From Triglochin maritima (taxonomy: Eukaryota > Streptophyta > Magnoliopsida > Alismatales > Juncaginaceae), in assembly GCA_963682175.1 (NCBI GenBank), contig OY821788.1, positions 12,604,001-12,668,000 on the forward strand: a DNA stretch of 64,000 nt, given 5' to 3'. The notes under the pieces are model-generated. The model had not been told where the DNA came from. It made no database searches and was given only the letters and a program-made list of their open reading frames with translations. Positions 55,943 through 64,000 of the stretch are shown piece after piece (the stretch's first letter is position 1; each line of letters opens with the position of its first letter). The translations under genes were made by a program, and so were the position numbers.

Positions 55943-57497
55943 TGATTGACATCAGTTCATGCTTATATTTGTACCTTATATCCATTATCTTACACCTAAG
56001 CAATGCTACGTGACGAGTTTTATGTTTAGTTTTCAGAAATAAAGAGGTTTGAAGAGAAGAGCCATGAAAGGACCCAAAAGCAGGAAAAAAGGACCTAATT
56101 GTGAGACCTGGGGACAAAGATGCAAGGGAAAAGGACCTGATCGTAAGACAGAACGACCTAAGAGCAAAACAGGAAACTCCACACCATCATGAGGAGTATT
56201 TTGTCAATTCGATTCGGGTCGGAGCTCCACTAAACAAGTTAGATGCATCCAAGACCAAGAAACACACCAAGGAAAGCCCACCAGAAGACCCAGACGGATC
56301 TGGGCTTTATAGGCCGCCAATTGGCGGTCTGGATCATGCCAGATCCGCCCCAACTTCTCCTGGACTTGTATTAATGTTCGTTTAGGCTATTTTTGGTATT
56401 GGTTTAGTCCCACATCGGGGGATTGTCCCGGATTAGCTTTTTCCATGCTTATAAATAGAACTCTTCACCTCCCATTGTATCCATCTCTCTCTTGGTGGCC
56501 TTCTTCCCTACTAAGAGTGAAGCCTTGAAGCAAAACTCTGGTGGAGGAAGGGCTGCTTGTAAATTGGAGTGAGTAATAATAGAAGTTTTTGTTTGCTTTA
56601 GTTTTTACATTGCTTAGTTAATTTCAATGTCTTGCATGTTTCTTTAGTCTCATGTTCTTTTAGTTTCTTTAATATTTCTTGCTTCCTTAGATTAATTTCA
56701 TTTCAGTATTAATGCTTTCTTTTGTTAGAGTAGTTAGTCTAAATATGTGTGAGTAGTTCCATCCCCATTTGGGGGGTGGAGAAATATGTGATATAATCAT
56801 GTAGTGTATTAAGTGTGTGTTATCTTTATCCCTTGAGCTTTATATGATTTCCATAACCATCTAATGGGTTTTCACTCTTATCTTTGATATGCTAATGCTC
56901 TTGAATGAAGCTTAGCTTATGCTTTGATTAGTGGACCTATTTTATGTGGAATGATAAGGTTAGGATATGGATATGAATTAATATTGGAAACACAACTTGT
57001 AGTGTATGTCCTCTTGTTGCCTTTACCTTAGCTAATGTCTTGTATGTTTTAATGATGTAGTCTTATCTTAATTCATGTGGAGGCATAGTAGGGTCTAGTC
57101 TTTATACTTGAGTTCATGTAGCTTCATTCCAATCATTGTCTTGTATGTTTTAATGATGTAGTCTTATCTTAATTCATGTAGAGGCAAGATTGGATGTAGT
57201 TTTATGATTTCATGCACTACATGTTGTGAGGAGCTTAATTGAACACACACACACATCTTTATGTTCACATCAGTTCTCTACCCCCTTTGGGGTTTAGTTT
57301 TATTGCTTATCTTCATTTCCTTTTGCATTCTAGTTTAGCATTGTAGTGTAGTTTAGTGTAACCAATCCTTTTCTCCTTTCTTTACCCCTTGCCTTCGCAC
57401 AAACCAAGTGTCGACACACCTCCCAGTGGACGACCCGTATTTGCCACCGCTTCAACGCGGCCGTGCACTTGCGGTAGAAATATAAAACGATCAATCA
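55943..57497 (+). mobile_element. E 5' LTR
   Basis: 1555 bp, TGATTGACATC to ACGATCAATCA, subfamily 1. CCGCCAATTGGCGG core near 56313, (AC)n near 57243-57254, CCACCGCTTCAACGCGGCCGTG block near the end. Confidence 0.95.
56407..56457 (+). promoter_or_regulatory. snRNA-type promoter in E 5' LTR (USE plus TATA)
   Basis: GTCCCACATCG (56407-56417) matches the plant U-snRNA upstream sequence element RTCCCACATCG. TATAAATA follows at 56450-56457 with 32 bases between. The same pair and spacing occur in six other LTRs of this window. In plant snRNA genes a USE-TATA gap of about 33-34 bp goes with Pol II and 23-24 bp with Pol III, so Pol II is expected here. Confidence 0.7.
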
Positions 57498-57503
57498 AGT
57501 TCT

Positions 57504-57521
57504 TGGCGCCGTTGCCGGGGA
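57504..57521 (+). other. E primer binding site (tRNA-Asp)
   Basis: TGGCGCCGTTGCCGGGGA, an exact complement of the plant tRNA-Asp(GUC) 3' end, six bases after the LTR. Confidence 0.95.
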
Positions 57522-58633
57522 GGTGCTCTGTCCAGACCTTGGTTTGGACGATTCGAGGGGTTTTTAATTTTTTGTTTTCAGTTTTTCTTAGTTTCAGGGA
57601 ACCACAAGGTCAAGGGGAGGCTTCTGGAGAAGTTTGAGGAAGCGACGACCTAAACAGACCGCCAATCAGCGGTGGAAGACCGCCAATTGGCGGCCTGGTG
57701 CATTTATTTTCTTGAAATTTTTGTTGGTAGTTAGTCTTGAAATTTGTGTTATCTGGGAGCCCAATTTTGCATGCTTTGACCTCTGGTTTGCTCCCAGATC
57801 ATTAATCACTCCCCCATTAATCAACTTGGACCATAAAACTCAAAGCAAAAGATTAGACTTCTTGCCATCTAGGTCATGCACCATTGGTAGACCTTGCATG
57901 CATTTGTCTTTTCTTTGCTTTACATTTTGTCGTTTATTGCTGGCGTGAGGTACGTGCACCCACATCCCTCATTCATGCATGTTTATTTCATGCATTAGTT
58001 AGTAAGGTGCATCGGGACAAGAGTGAGAGAGCGTTTGATTGGAGCGATTGATTGCTAGATCTAGGATCAAATCGCTACTAAGGAGGGGCTGTCCCATAAA
58101 AGATAAGGTGGGGGATTTCATCACCCTTTCCTTGGCCCCAAAAACCACTCTTAATAAAGCCTTAACTAAAAGCAAGTAGACATTGGCCCTAAGGAATTCG
58201 GACGCACTAGGAGAGTAATCTAGTCGAGACCGTCATGACCTGATCGGCGTTGCCTACCTTGTCGATAGTAGGAGGTACTGGATCTCCGGATCTGGTATCA
58301 CTTGCTGGGCATTGTAGTCCTCGTTGTAGGGAGGTGAGGCGTGTCGAGGCTACTGACCTCGAAGTTAGGCGTCGTCTAGCTTAAGGACCCATTGCCTTAC
58401 ATTGTTTGAGCCGTGCTTGCCAGTTAGGCTTCTTCCTGATCCCACTACCCTCGCTAGCTCTAGGGATTCTTCCCTCCTCATCTGAGTCCTCTCCTCATCT
58501 ATTTTCTACGTTTAGTCTCCTCCTCTAGTACACCTTCTGTTGTGTGTCGTTTAGAGTCGAGTCGAGCATTTTTATGCGAGGTTGGGCTCGTTCTGGTGAG
58601 AGCGCTCGACTCGAGAGAGTGCATTCTGCTGAG
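57522..58633 (+). other. E 5' leader
   Basis: Non-coding. CCAAT-palindrome relatives lie at 57657-57698, after a TTAGTTTCAG acceptor-like site. The donor-like position reads GGTGCA here instead of GGTAAG. The rest is closely related to the G4 leader. Upstream of the ORF the frame is open without an ATG for 30 codons. Confidence 0.7.
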
Positions 58634-61600
58634 ATGGACGGTCTTGGCGATCGACCATCTCCGCCTCGTGCTCCTTTGGAGCAAGAGGCCGAGTCGTCTC
58701 ATGGTGGCGAAGGAGACCGGGTTCCATACATGGAGTACCTCGGTCCGTTCCCACCATGTAGACCTCCTTCTCCTCCTCCTCTGACTCGAGAGGAAGGGAG
58801 ATTCGGTCAGGATCGAGTTCTTGGTGCACCACCACCTTTAGCTCGACATGATAGACCGATGACGTTGTGGGAGCGGACCCATCTTGTTCGGGCCACGCAG
58901 CCTTCTTGCATAGTTGTTCCCCCTGCTCGCGGGAACAACTATGAGCTGAAACCTCAGTATGTGAGCATGCTTCCAACCTTTACTGCCAATAAGGAGGATC
59001 CGTATATTTTTATACGCGAATTCGAGGAAGTATGCTCCATGTTCAAGCTTCAACAGCTTGACGAGGATTCTGTCCGGTTGAGGATGATTTCGTTCGCATT
59101 GAAGGATAATGCGAAGAAATGGATGTATAGCCTCCCGGCGAGCTCGATTCGGTCTTGGGATGACTTTGTGACCGTCTTTCTGAAGAGATTTTTCCCTCAA
59201 AGGAAAACTCAACAGATACGGCACCAGATACATCAAATGTATCAGACCGAGACCGAATCGTTTCATGGTTTCTTTGAGAGGTTCAAGGACCTTCTCCAGC
59301 AGTGCCCTCATCACGGATTTGAGTTATGGCAGCTGTGCCAAATTGTTTATGAGGGCATCAACTACAACACCCGCACATTGTTGGAGTCAATGTGTCAGGG
59401 TGACTTCCAAATGAAACCCATCGAGGAGGCATGGGACACTTTTGAGTCCATGGCTGAGCGTACCTTCGAGTGGGACACCATGAGAGAGCCACCAGCCGCC
59501 AGGTCTTCTGGACGAGCTGGATCATATCATGTTGAGTCAACTATCGCGTCTGAGGCGAAAATGGCTGCTCTCATGCGCAGGATAGAGAGTTTGGAGATGG
59601 ACCGAGCTCCTGTAGCTCAGGTCGCTACTCCCGGGTGTACTAGGTGTGGACTGTCGGGACATGATGACTTGGAGTGCGCTTACGCTCCAAGGGATACTGA
59701 GCATGCAAATGCGATGTATCAACAAAGGCCCCGAAACGACCCGTACAGTCACTCCTACAACCCGGGATGGCGTAACCATCCTAACTTCTCTTGGGGGTCT
59801 AGTGGAGGCCAAGGTCAGAGCTGGCACGCTCAACCTCAACCTCCACCTTATCAACCTCCACGCCCATCGGCGACCTACCAACCCCCACATCAAAGGTCTC
59901 AGCACCAAAATTACCAACTTGCTCATGCCTCATCGTCGGGTTATTCTAACCAGACTCCACAACCCCAACGGGTTGACCCTAAGGACTCCACTCTTGAGTA
60001 TACCCTTCATGCGTTCATTCAGAGCACGCAATCCATGCTTTCGGCCAACAACAATTCGGTCAAAGCATTGGAAATGCAAGTGAGCCAGTTGACTAATCAG
60101 CTCCATGAACGCGAGAAAGGCCAATTACCGAGTCAACCCGAGGTGAATCCTCGGGGTACCCATTCGGATGGAAGGACACCTTTACCTCATGCTACCTCTG
60201 AACCGACCCATCATATTAATGTGATTCATACTTTGAGGTCTGGTAAGGAGGTGGACAACCACATTGGGGTGCCTTCCTTGTCATCACCATCTTTGAGAGA
60301 GCCGGATCCTGAGGCTCCCTCCACAAATACTTCCAGGAAGGAGCCAGATCCTGAGGTTCCTTCTACATTTCCTTCCACAAAGGGGCCGAACCCTGAGGTC
60401 CCTTTGTCTCCTCTTGTGTCGAAGGAACCAGATTCTGAGGTTCCTTCGCACTCTTATGCCCCGAAGGCGCCATTCCCTGAGCGCCTTAAAAAGAAAACCT
60501 CTGATCCGCATGACAAGATACTTGAGATGTTTCGGCAGGTTAAGGTGAATATCCCTCTTGTGGAGGTGATTCAGCAAATGCCACCTTATGCCAAGGTTCT
60601 CAAGGACTTATGCACCAAGAAGAGAAAAACTCATGTTCCAAAGAAAGCTTTTCTTGCGGCTAACGTGAGTTCTTTGTTGGCACAACCCATGCAAGTCAAG
60701 TACAAGGACCCTGGCTGTCCTACTATCTCTTGTGTGATTGGTGATGTGTCCATACATCGAGCCTTATTAGACCTTGGTGCATCTGTTAATCTTCTGTCAT
60801 ATTCTGTCTACGTCCACCTCGGTCTTGGAGACCTCCAACAAACAAAGACCACTCTTCAATTGGCTGATAGGTCCACGAAGAAACCGAGGGGTGTGGTGGA
60901 AGATGTGTTGATCAAAGTGGGAGAGTTCATTTATCCAGTCGACTTCTTTGTCTTGGATACTGAACCTGTGCCAAACCCACTTGGACAAATTCCTGTCATT
61001 CTGGGGCGACCATTTCTTGCGACTTCCAATGCCTTGATCAATTGTCGCAATGGTCTGATGCGCTTGACTTATGGTAGTCAATGCGCTGATTTCAACATCT
61101 TCACCATTGGCAAGAAGCCAGATGCCTTCAATGACCCTGTTGGGGTGAACCTTATCCAGGGCATGGATGAGAGTGAAGTTGAGGGCACCTTCAAGTACTT
61201 CAGAGAATTGTTCGATGAAGATCCTGAAGGTGGTGAAGATTTTTCACCTGGGCTGGCACAAGAAGGTGCCTTATGTTCTGATCATGTGGCCTCAGAGCCA
61301 CATCCTTATGATCTTGTGGCCCTTGAGCCACATCCTTTTGATCTTGTGGCCCTTGAGCCACATCCTTCTGATCTTGTGGCCCTTGAGCCACATTCTTTTG
61401 ATCACGTGGCCCTTGAGCCACAACCTTTCGATCACGTGGCTTTTGAGCCACCAGATACCCTTTTTATGGCATCTGGGCCACATGATCTTCATTCCATATC
61501 TGCTGAGGACCCCATGTGGGTTAAGAATCAACCACCTGATACCCTTCAACCTGGTAGAGGTTCACCTCTCATTCATGCCTCCTCTTTTGTTAACTCTCAA

Positions 61601-61729
61601 GAGGCATCGAACGACCACAATGCTAATAAGGGTGTCAGGTGGTCAAGCAATTCTGTTTTGTATGTTGCGAGCCCATACAGGTGCATTTCTGGCTCGAGAG
61701 ATGGCGGGTTCCCATTTGATGTCCCTTGA
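58634..61729 (+). CDS. E gag-protease protein (1031 aa), intact
   Basis: The ATG in GAGATGGACGG was chosen because G4 and G1 start at the same place; the open frame upstream has no ATG. Order: proline-rich N-terminus; Retrotrans_gag capsid domain (about 100-290); CCHC knuckle CTRCGLSGHDDLEC (C335, C338, H343, C348); P/Q/Y-rich linker; coiled coil (about 476-497); retropepsin with catalytic Asp 713 in LLDLGASVNLL and ILGRPFLATSNALI near 790. An acidic tail then has six ~10-residue repeats (VALEPHPFDL type, from about 884) and ends FPFDVP. It forms the virus-like particle and processes gag by the family rule. Polymerase functions must come from elsewhere. No stop or frameshift. Confidence 0.9.
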   Translation: MDGLGDRPSPPRAPLEQEAESSHGGEGDRVPYMEYLGPFPPCRPPSPPPLTREEGRFGQDRVLGAPPPLARHDRPMTLWERTHLVRATQPSCIVVPPARGNNYELKPQYVSMLPTFTANKEDPYIFIREFEEVCSMFKLQQLDEDSVRLRMISFALKDNAKKWMYSLPASSIRSWDDFVTVFLKRFFPQRKTQQIRHQIHQMYQTETESFHGFFERFKDLLQQCPHHGFELWQLCQIVYEGINYNTRTLLESMCQGDFQMKPIEEAWDTFESMAERTFEWDTMREPPAARSSGRAGSYHVESTIASEAKMAALMRRIESLEMDRAPVAQVATPGCTRCGLSGHDDLECAYAPRDTEHANAMYQQRPRNDPYSHSYNPGWRNHPNFSWGSSGGQGQSWHAQPQPPPYQPPRPSATYQPPHQRSQHQNYQLAHASSSGYSNQTPQPQRVDPKDSTLEYTLHAFIQSTQSMLSANNNSVKALEMQVSQLTNQLHEREKGQLPSQPEVNPRGTHSDGRTPLPHATSEPTHHINVIHTLRSGKEVDNHIGVPSLSSPSLREPDPEAPSTNTSRKEPDPEVPSTFPSTKGPNPEVPLSPLVSKEPDSEVPSHSYAPKAPFPERLKKKTSDPHDKILEMFRQVKVNIPLVEVIQQMPPYAKVLKDLCTKKRKTHVPKKAFLAANVSSLLAQPMQVKYKDPGCPTISCVIGDVSIHRALLDLGASVNLLSYSVYVHLGLGDLQQTKTTLQLADRSTKKPRGVVEDVLIKVGEFIYPVDFFVLDTEPVPNPLGQIPVILGRPFLATSNALINCRNGLMRLTYGSQCADFNIFTIGKKPDAFNDPVGVNLIQGMDESEVEGTFKYFRELFDEDPEGGEDFSPGLAQEGALCSDHVASEPHPYDLVALEPHPFDLVALEPHPSDLVALEPHSFDHVALEPQPFDHVAFEPPDTLFMASGPHDLHSISAEDPMWVKNQPPDTLQPGRGSPLIHASSFVNSQEASNDHNANKGVRWSSNSVLYVASPYRCISGSRDGGFPFDVP
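61286..61459 (+). repeat. 30-bp tandem repeat in the tail of the E gag-protease ORF
   Basis: Units start at 61286, 61316, 61346, 61376, 61406 and (degenerate) 61436, each beginning GTGGC and carrying GAGCCACA, in phase with the ORF. The G3 and G4 tails have a single related unit. Confidence 0.9.
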
Positions 61730-63315
61730 TATATGAAGATGGGAGCCCATTGTTGTACATTGTTAAAAAATAAATAAAATAAAAATAAAATAAAAAGAGT
61801 TCAATAAAAGACTCCTTCAGTGAGCATCGATTGTTGTGAGCCCCAACCCTTGTGTACTTGGGCCCAATTTCTTCACGTATTTATCTCCCTTCTTCAGCTT
61901 CTCACAGGTTTTGAGGGAATTTGGGTTTGTGTCCATCAACATGACCCTGAACTTCCCTTTGTACTTCACGTTGGTGAGATCTATTCCTTTTCATGCATAA
62001 ATCCATGTAGTATCTTGCTTGCATTCATTGAGGACAATGCATGAAGTAGGTGTGGGGGGGTGTTTTACGTGTGTACATAGTTGAGTCTTTTTCCTTTGAT
62101 TTTGTTTTCTTTTGTTTGCATTGTTAGGGTCATGATAGTGTGCTGCATTTAATATCGATATATCTGCTTGCCATGATCCTTGGGTGACTTGTCTTCTTTT
62201 GCTTGCCTAGTGCTTCAAAATTTTCACATTTCTTTCAAAATCTTCATGTGTTTTCGAAAGAAAATGTTTTGTGGGTTTTGCGTGTGTTTAGTATGTGCAA
62301 AACCGTTGAGAGGCAAAGTAAAATGAAAGCTCCCAAAATTGTCTTGAACTTGATGCATTAGGATATCTAGTACGTGGCTTTAAGATTTATCGAGTCGTTA
62401 GGATGCACCCCAGTTTTCCTTTGGGGGTGAGTAATCATAGGGTTTCAGTGCTCAAACATTCAAAGAAGTCCACCCTGAACCTAGTGAGTCAATAATTCGT
62501 GTTTGTTAATTTAGGAAGATTGTTGTAGTCAAGGACCCTTTAAATTCTGTTGTGAGACATTAAGTGTAGGGGTTTTGGTTCATGTGTAGATAAAAAATAA
62601 GTGAGTAGGTGTTCTCTCTTCTCACACGGCTCCTATCACTCGGGAAAGTATGTCTGAGGGGACTTTGTGCCTGGTGCTTTCGAGTCATCTGACTTGGGAT
62701 GCGCCGACCGAACTCCCGTTACACGGGTGGTAGGGATTGCCCTATGTGGAGATTTGGGGAAAGGTGTACGTGATAGTGTAAGTCCTCATGGGCAATGATG
62801 CACGAAACCTGACCCTGGGAGAATGAAGCTCCAACTAATAAAAAGAAAAAGAAAAAAAATGTGAAAAGAAAGAAAAAGAAAAAAATGGTAATGCAAATAA
62901 GATCCTTAATGGACCTTACACTTTGTATCACTTGAGGATGTTGAGGTTGTCCATGTCTTTCACCTAATTCCTTATTTAACTTGCACGAATGGTTCATTAG
63001 GCTAGGTGTGGACTGATCACTTATATAGAGTCGGCCCGTAGCATTACAGCGTCCATTGATCGACAAAATTTGTCCAACGAGTCGAGGTCTAGATTGAATA
63101 ATGCATCTTGTTCGGATTTTGTGGGTATATCCGCTGAAAACCCTCAGGAGACAACACTCCTCCTCCTTGGCAACAAGGAGGTTTAACGGCTTGTTGCACG
63201 TGCTAAGTGCAACCGTGATTCCTACGAAAGTGAGTTAGGATTTCTTGTTTTTCGTATGCTTTTTCCTTTTCTTTGTTTTGCTCGAGACTAGCAAAAACTT
63301 AGGTGTGGGGGTATT
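61730..63315 (+). other. E 3' UTR, internal purine tract and polypurine tract
   Basis: Same blocks as in G3 and G4. The internal TAGGTGTGGGGGGGTG tract is at 62047-62062 and the terminal polypurine tract TTAGGTGTGGGGGTATT at 63299-63315. No gene; a conserved 74-codon frame without ATG at 61820-62044 is not called. Confidence 0.75.
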
Positions 63316-64000
63316 TGATTGACATCATTTCATGCTTATATTTGTACCTTATATCCATTATCTTACACCTAAGCAATGCTACGTGACGAGTTTTATGTTT
63401 AGTTTTCAGAAATAAAGAGGTTTGAAGAGAAGAGCCATGAAAGGACCCAAAAGCAGGAAAAAAGGACCTAATTGTGAGACCTGGGGACCAAGATGCAAGG
63501 GAGAAGGACCTGATCGTAAGACAGAAGGACCTAAGAGCAAAACAGGAAACTCCACACCATCATGAGGAGTATTTTGTCAATTCGATTCGGGTCGGAGCTC
63601 CACTAAACAAGTTAGATGCATCCAAGACCAAGAAACACACCAAGGAAAGCCCACCAGAAGACCCAGACGGATCTGGGCTTTATAGGCCGCCAATTGGCGG
63701 TCTGGATCATGCCAGATCCGCCCCAACTTCTCCTGGACTTGTATTAATGTTCGTTTAGGCTATTTTTGGTATTGGTTTAGTCCCACATCGGGGGATTGTC
63801 CCGGATTAGCTTTTTCCATGCTTATAAATAGAACTCTTCACCTCCCATTGTATCCATCTCTCTCTTGGTGGCCTTCTTCCCTACTAAGAGTGAAGCCTTG
63901 AAGCAAAACTCTGGTGGAGGAAGGGCTGCTTGTAAATTGGAGTGAGTAATAATAGAAGTTTTTGTTTGCTTTAGTTTTTACATTGCTTAGTTAATTTCAA
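63316..64000 (+). mobile_element. E 3' LTR (first 685 bases)
   Basis: TGATTGACATC start beside the polypurine tract. Nearly identical to the first 685 bases of the 5' LTR, including the CCGCCAATTGGCGG core near 63687, USE at 63780-63790 and TATAAATA at 63823-63830. The remainder and the right target site lie outside the window. Confidence 0.95.

Larger units (their letters stand above)
55943..64000 (+). mobile_element. Athila-like non-autonomous element E, young, 3' LTR running off the window
   Basis: Complete 5' LTR, exact tRNA-Asp primer site, 1.1-kb leader, intact gag-protease ORF, 1.6-kb 3' UTR, polypurine tract and the first 685 bases of 3' LTR. It inserted into the knuckle ORF of G5; the left target site would be TTGTG (55938-55942). 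The comparable parts of the two LTRs differ at only a handful of positions. No reverse transcriptase, RNase H or integrase. Confidence 0.9.

Noticed and set aside
56101..56385. 94-codon frame in LTRs (also 63474-63758, and relatives at 22046 and 24008)
   Set aside because: It crosses the promoter palindrome, lies upstream of the TATA box and is shared only because LTRs are similar. No protein-like features.
58544..58633. Upstream 30-codon extension of the E ORF
   Set aside because: It opens with GTG, not used as a normal plant start. The ATG at 58634 matches the start context in G1 and G4.
61200..61549. Antisense frames over the E tail repeats
   Set aside because: Shadows of the 30-bp in-phase repeat on the coding strand.
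1..64000. tRNA, rRNA or snRNA genes
   Set aside because: None seen. The tRNA-like words are primer sites of 12-18 bases, and the snRNA-type promoter motifs are not followed by any U-snRNA sequence that I recognise.

Overview
This window is plant nuclear DNA, almost certainly from a repeat-rich, pericentromere-like part of an angiosperm chromosome. The evidence is the mix of elements: an L1-type LINE tail, Sirevirus-like Ty1/copia pieces primed by initiator tRNA-Met, Ty3/gypsy elements of the Athila type primed by tRNA-Asp, chromovirus-like long LTRs, a MULE transposase remnant and a hAT-type MITE. No intact host gene is seen. One short first exon of an RNA-binding-type gene (minus strand, near 2650) and a broken GRF zinc-finger gene (near 3836-4320) are the only possible host coding sequence.

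Layout. 1-1295: LINE 3' end. 1296-4720: mostly unique-looking AT-rich DNA with the two host-like fragments. 4722-13403: Sirevirus-type pieces. These are a 3' end, a chromovirus-like LTR fragment, then a chimeric tandem of LTR X, gag fragment, LTR B and gag. 13404-42561: a nest of four Athila-like non-autonomous elements, here called G1 (minus), G2 (minus), G3 (plus) and G4 (plus). G1 carries two solo LTRs with clean 5-bp target duplications. G2 sits inside the 5' LTR of G3. G3 and G4 are joined through one recombinant LTR. 42562-44121: MULE remnant. 44122-44784: decayed LTR. 44785-45530: five copies of a ~148-bp tandem repeat. 45594-47032: solo copia LTR. 47038-52142: decayed copia element whose protease region is split by a 2052-bp chromovirus-like solo LTR. 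52143-55942: decayed minus-strand Athila-like element G5, carrying a 179-bp MITE. 55943-64000: a young Athila-like element E, whose 3' LTR runs off the window.

The main system is the Athila-like family (G1-G5 and E). All members share LTR type, tRNA-Asp primer site, leader and 3' UTR, and none has reverse transcriptase, RNase H or integrase. The backbone carries three different cargo ORFs: a gag-protease ORF (intact in E, broken in G2 and G3); a shorter ORF that keeps the zinc knuckle, coiled coil and C-terminal tail but lacks both capsid and protease (intact in G4, broken in G1 and G5); and a plant-transposon-protein-like ORF of 297 codons (in G2). They must be copied in trans by a partner that is not in this window.

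Two promoter-level signals stand out. Seven Athila-like LTRs have the plant snRNA-type upstream sequence element GTCCCACATCG exactly 32 nt before TATAAATA, with a CCAAT-bearing palindrome further upstream. Separately, LTRs of copia type and of a gypsy-like type carry dense arrays of the 10-bp palindrome CGGTCGACCG.
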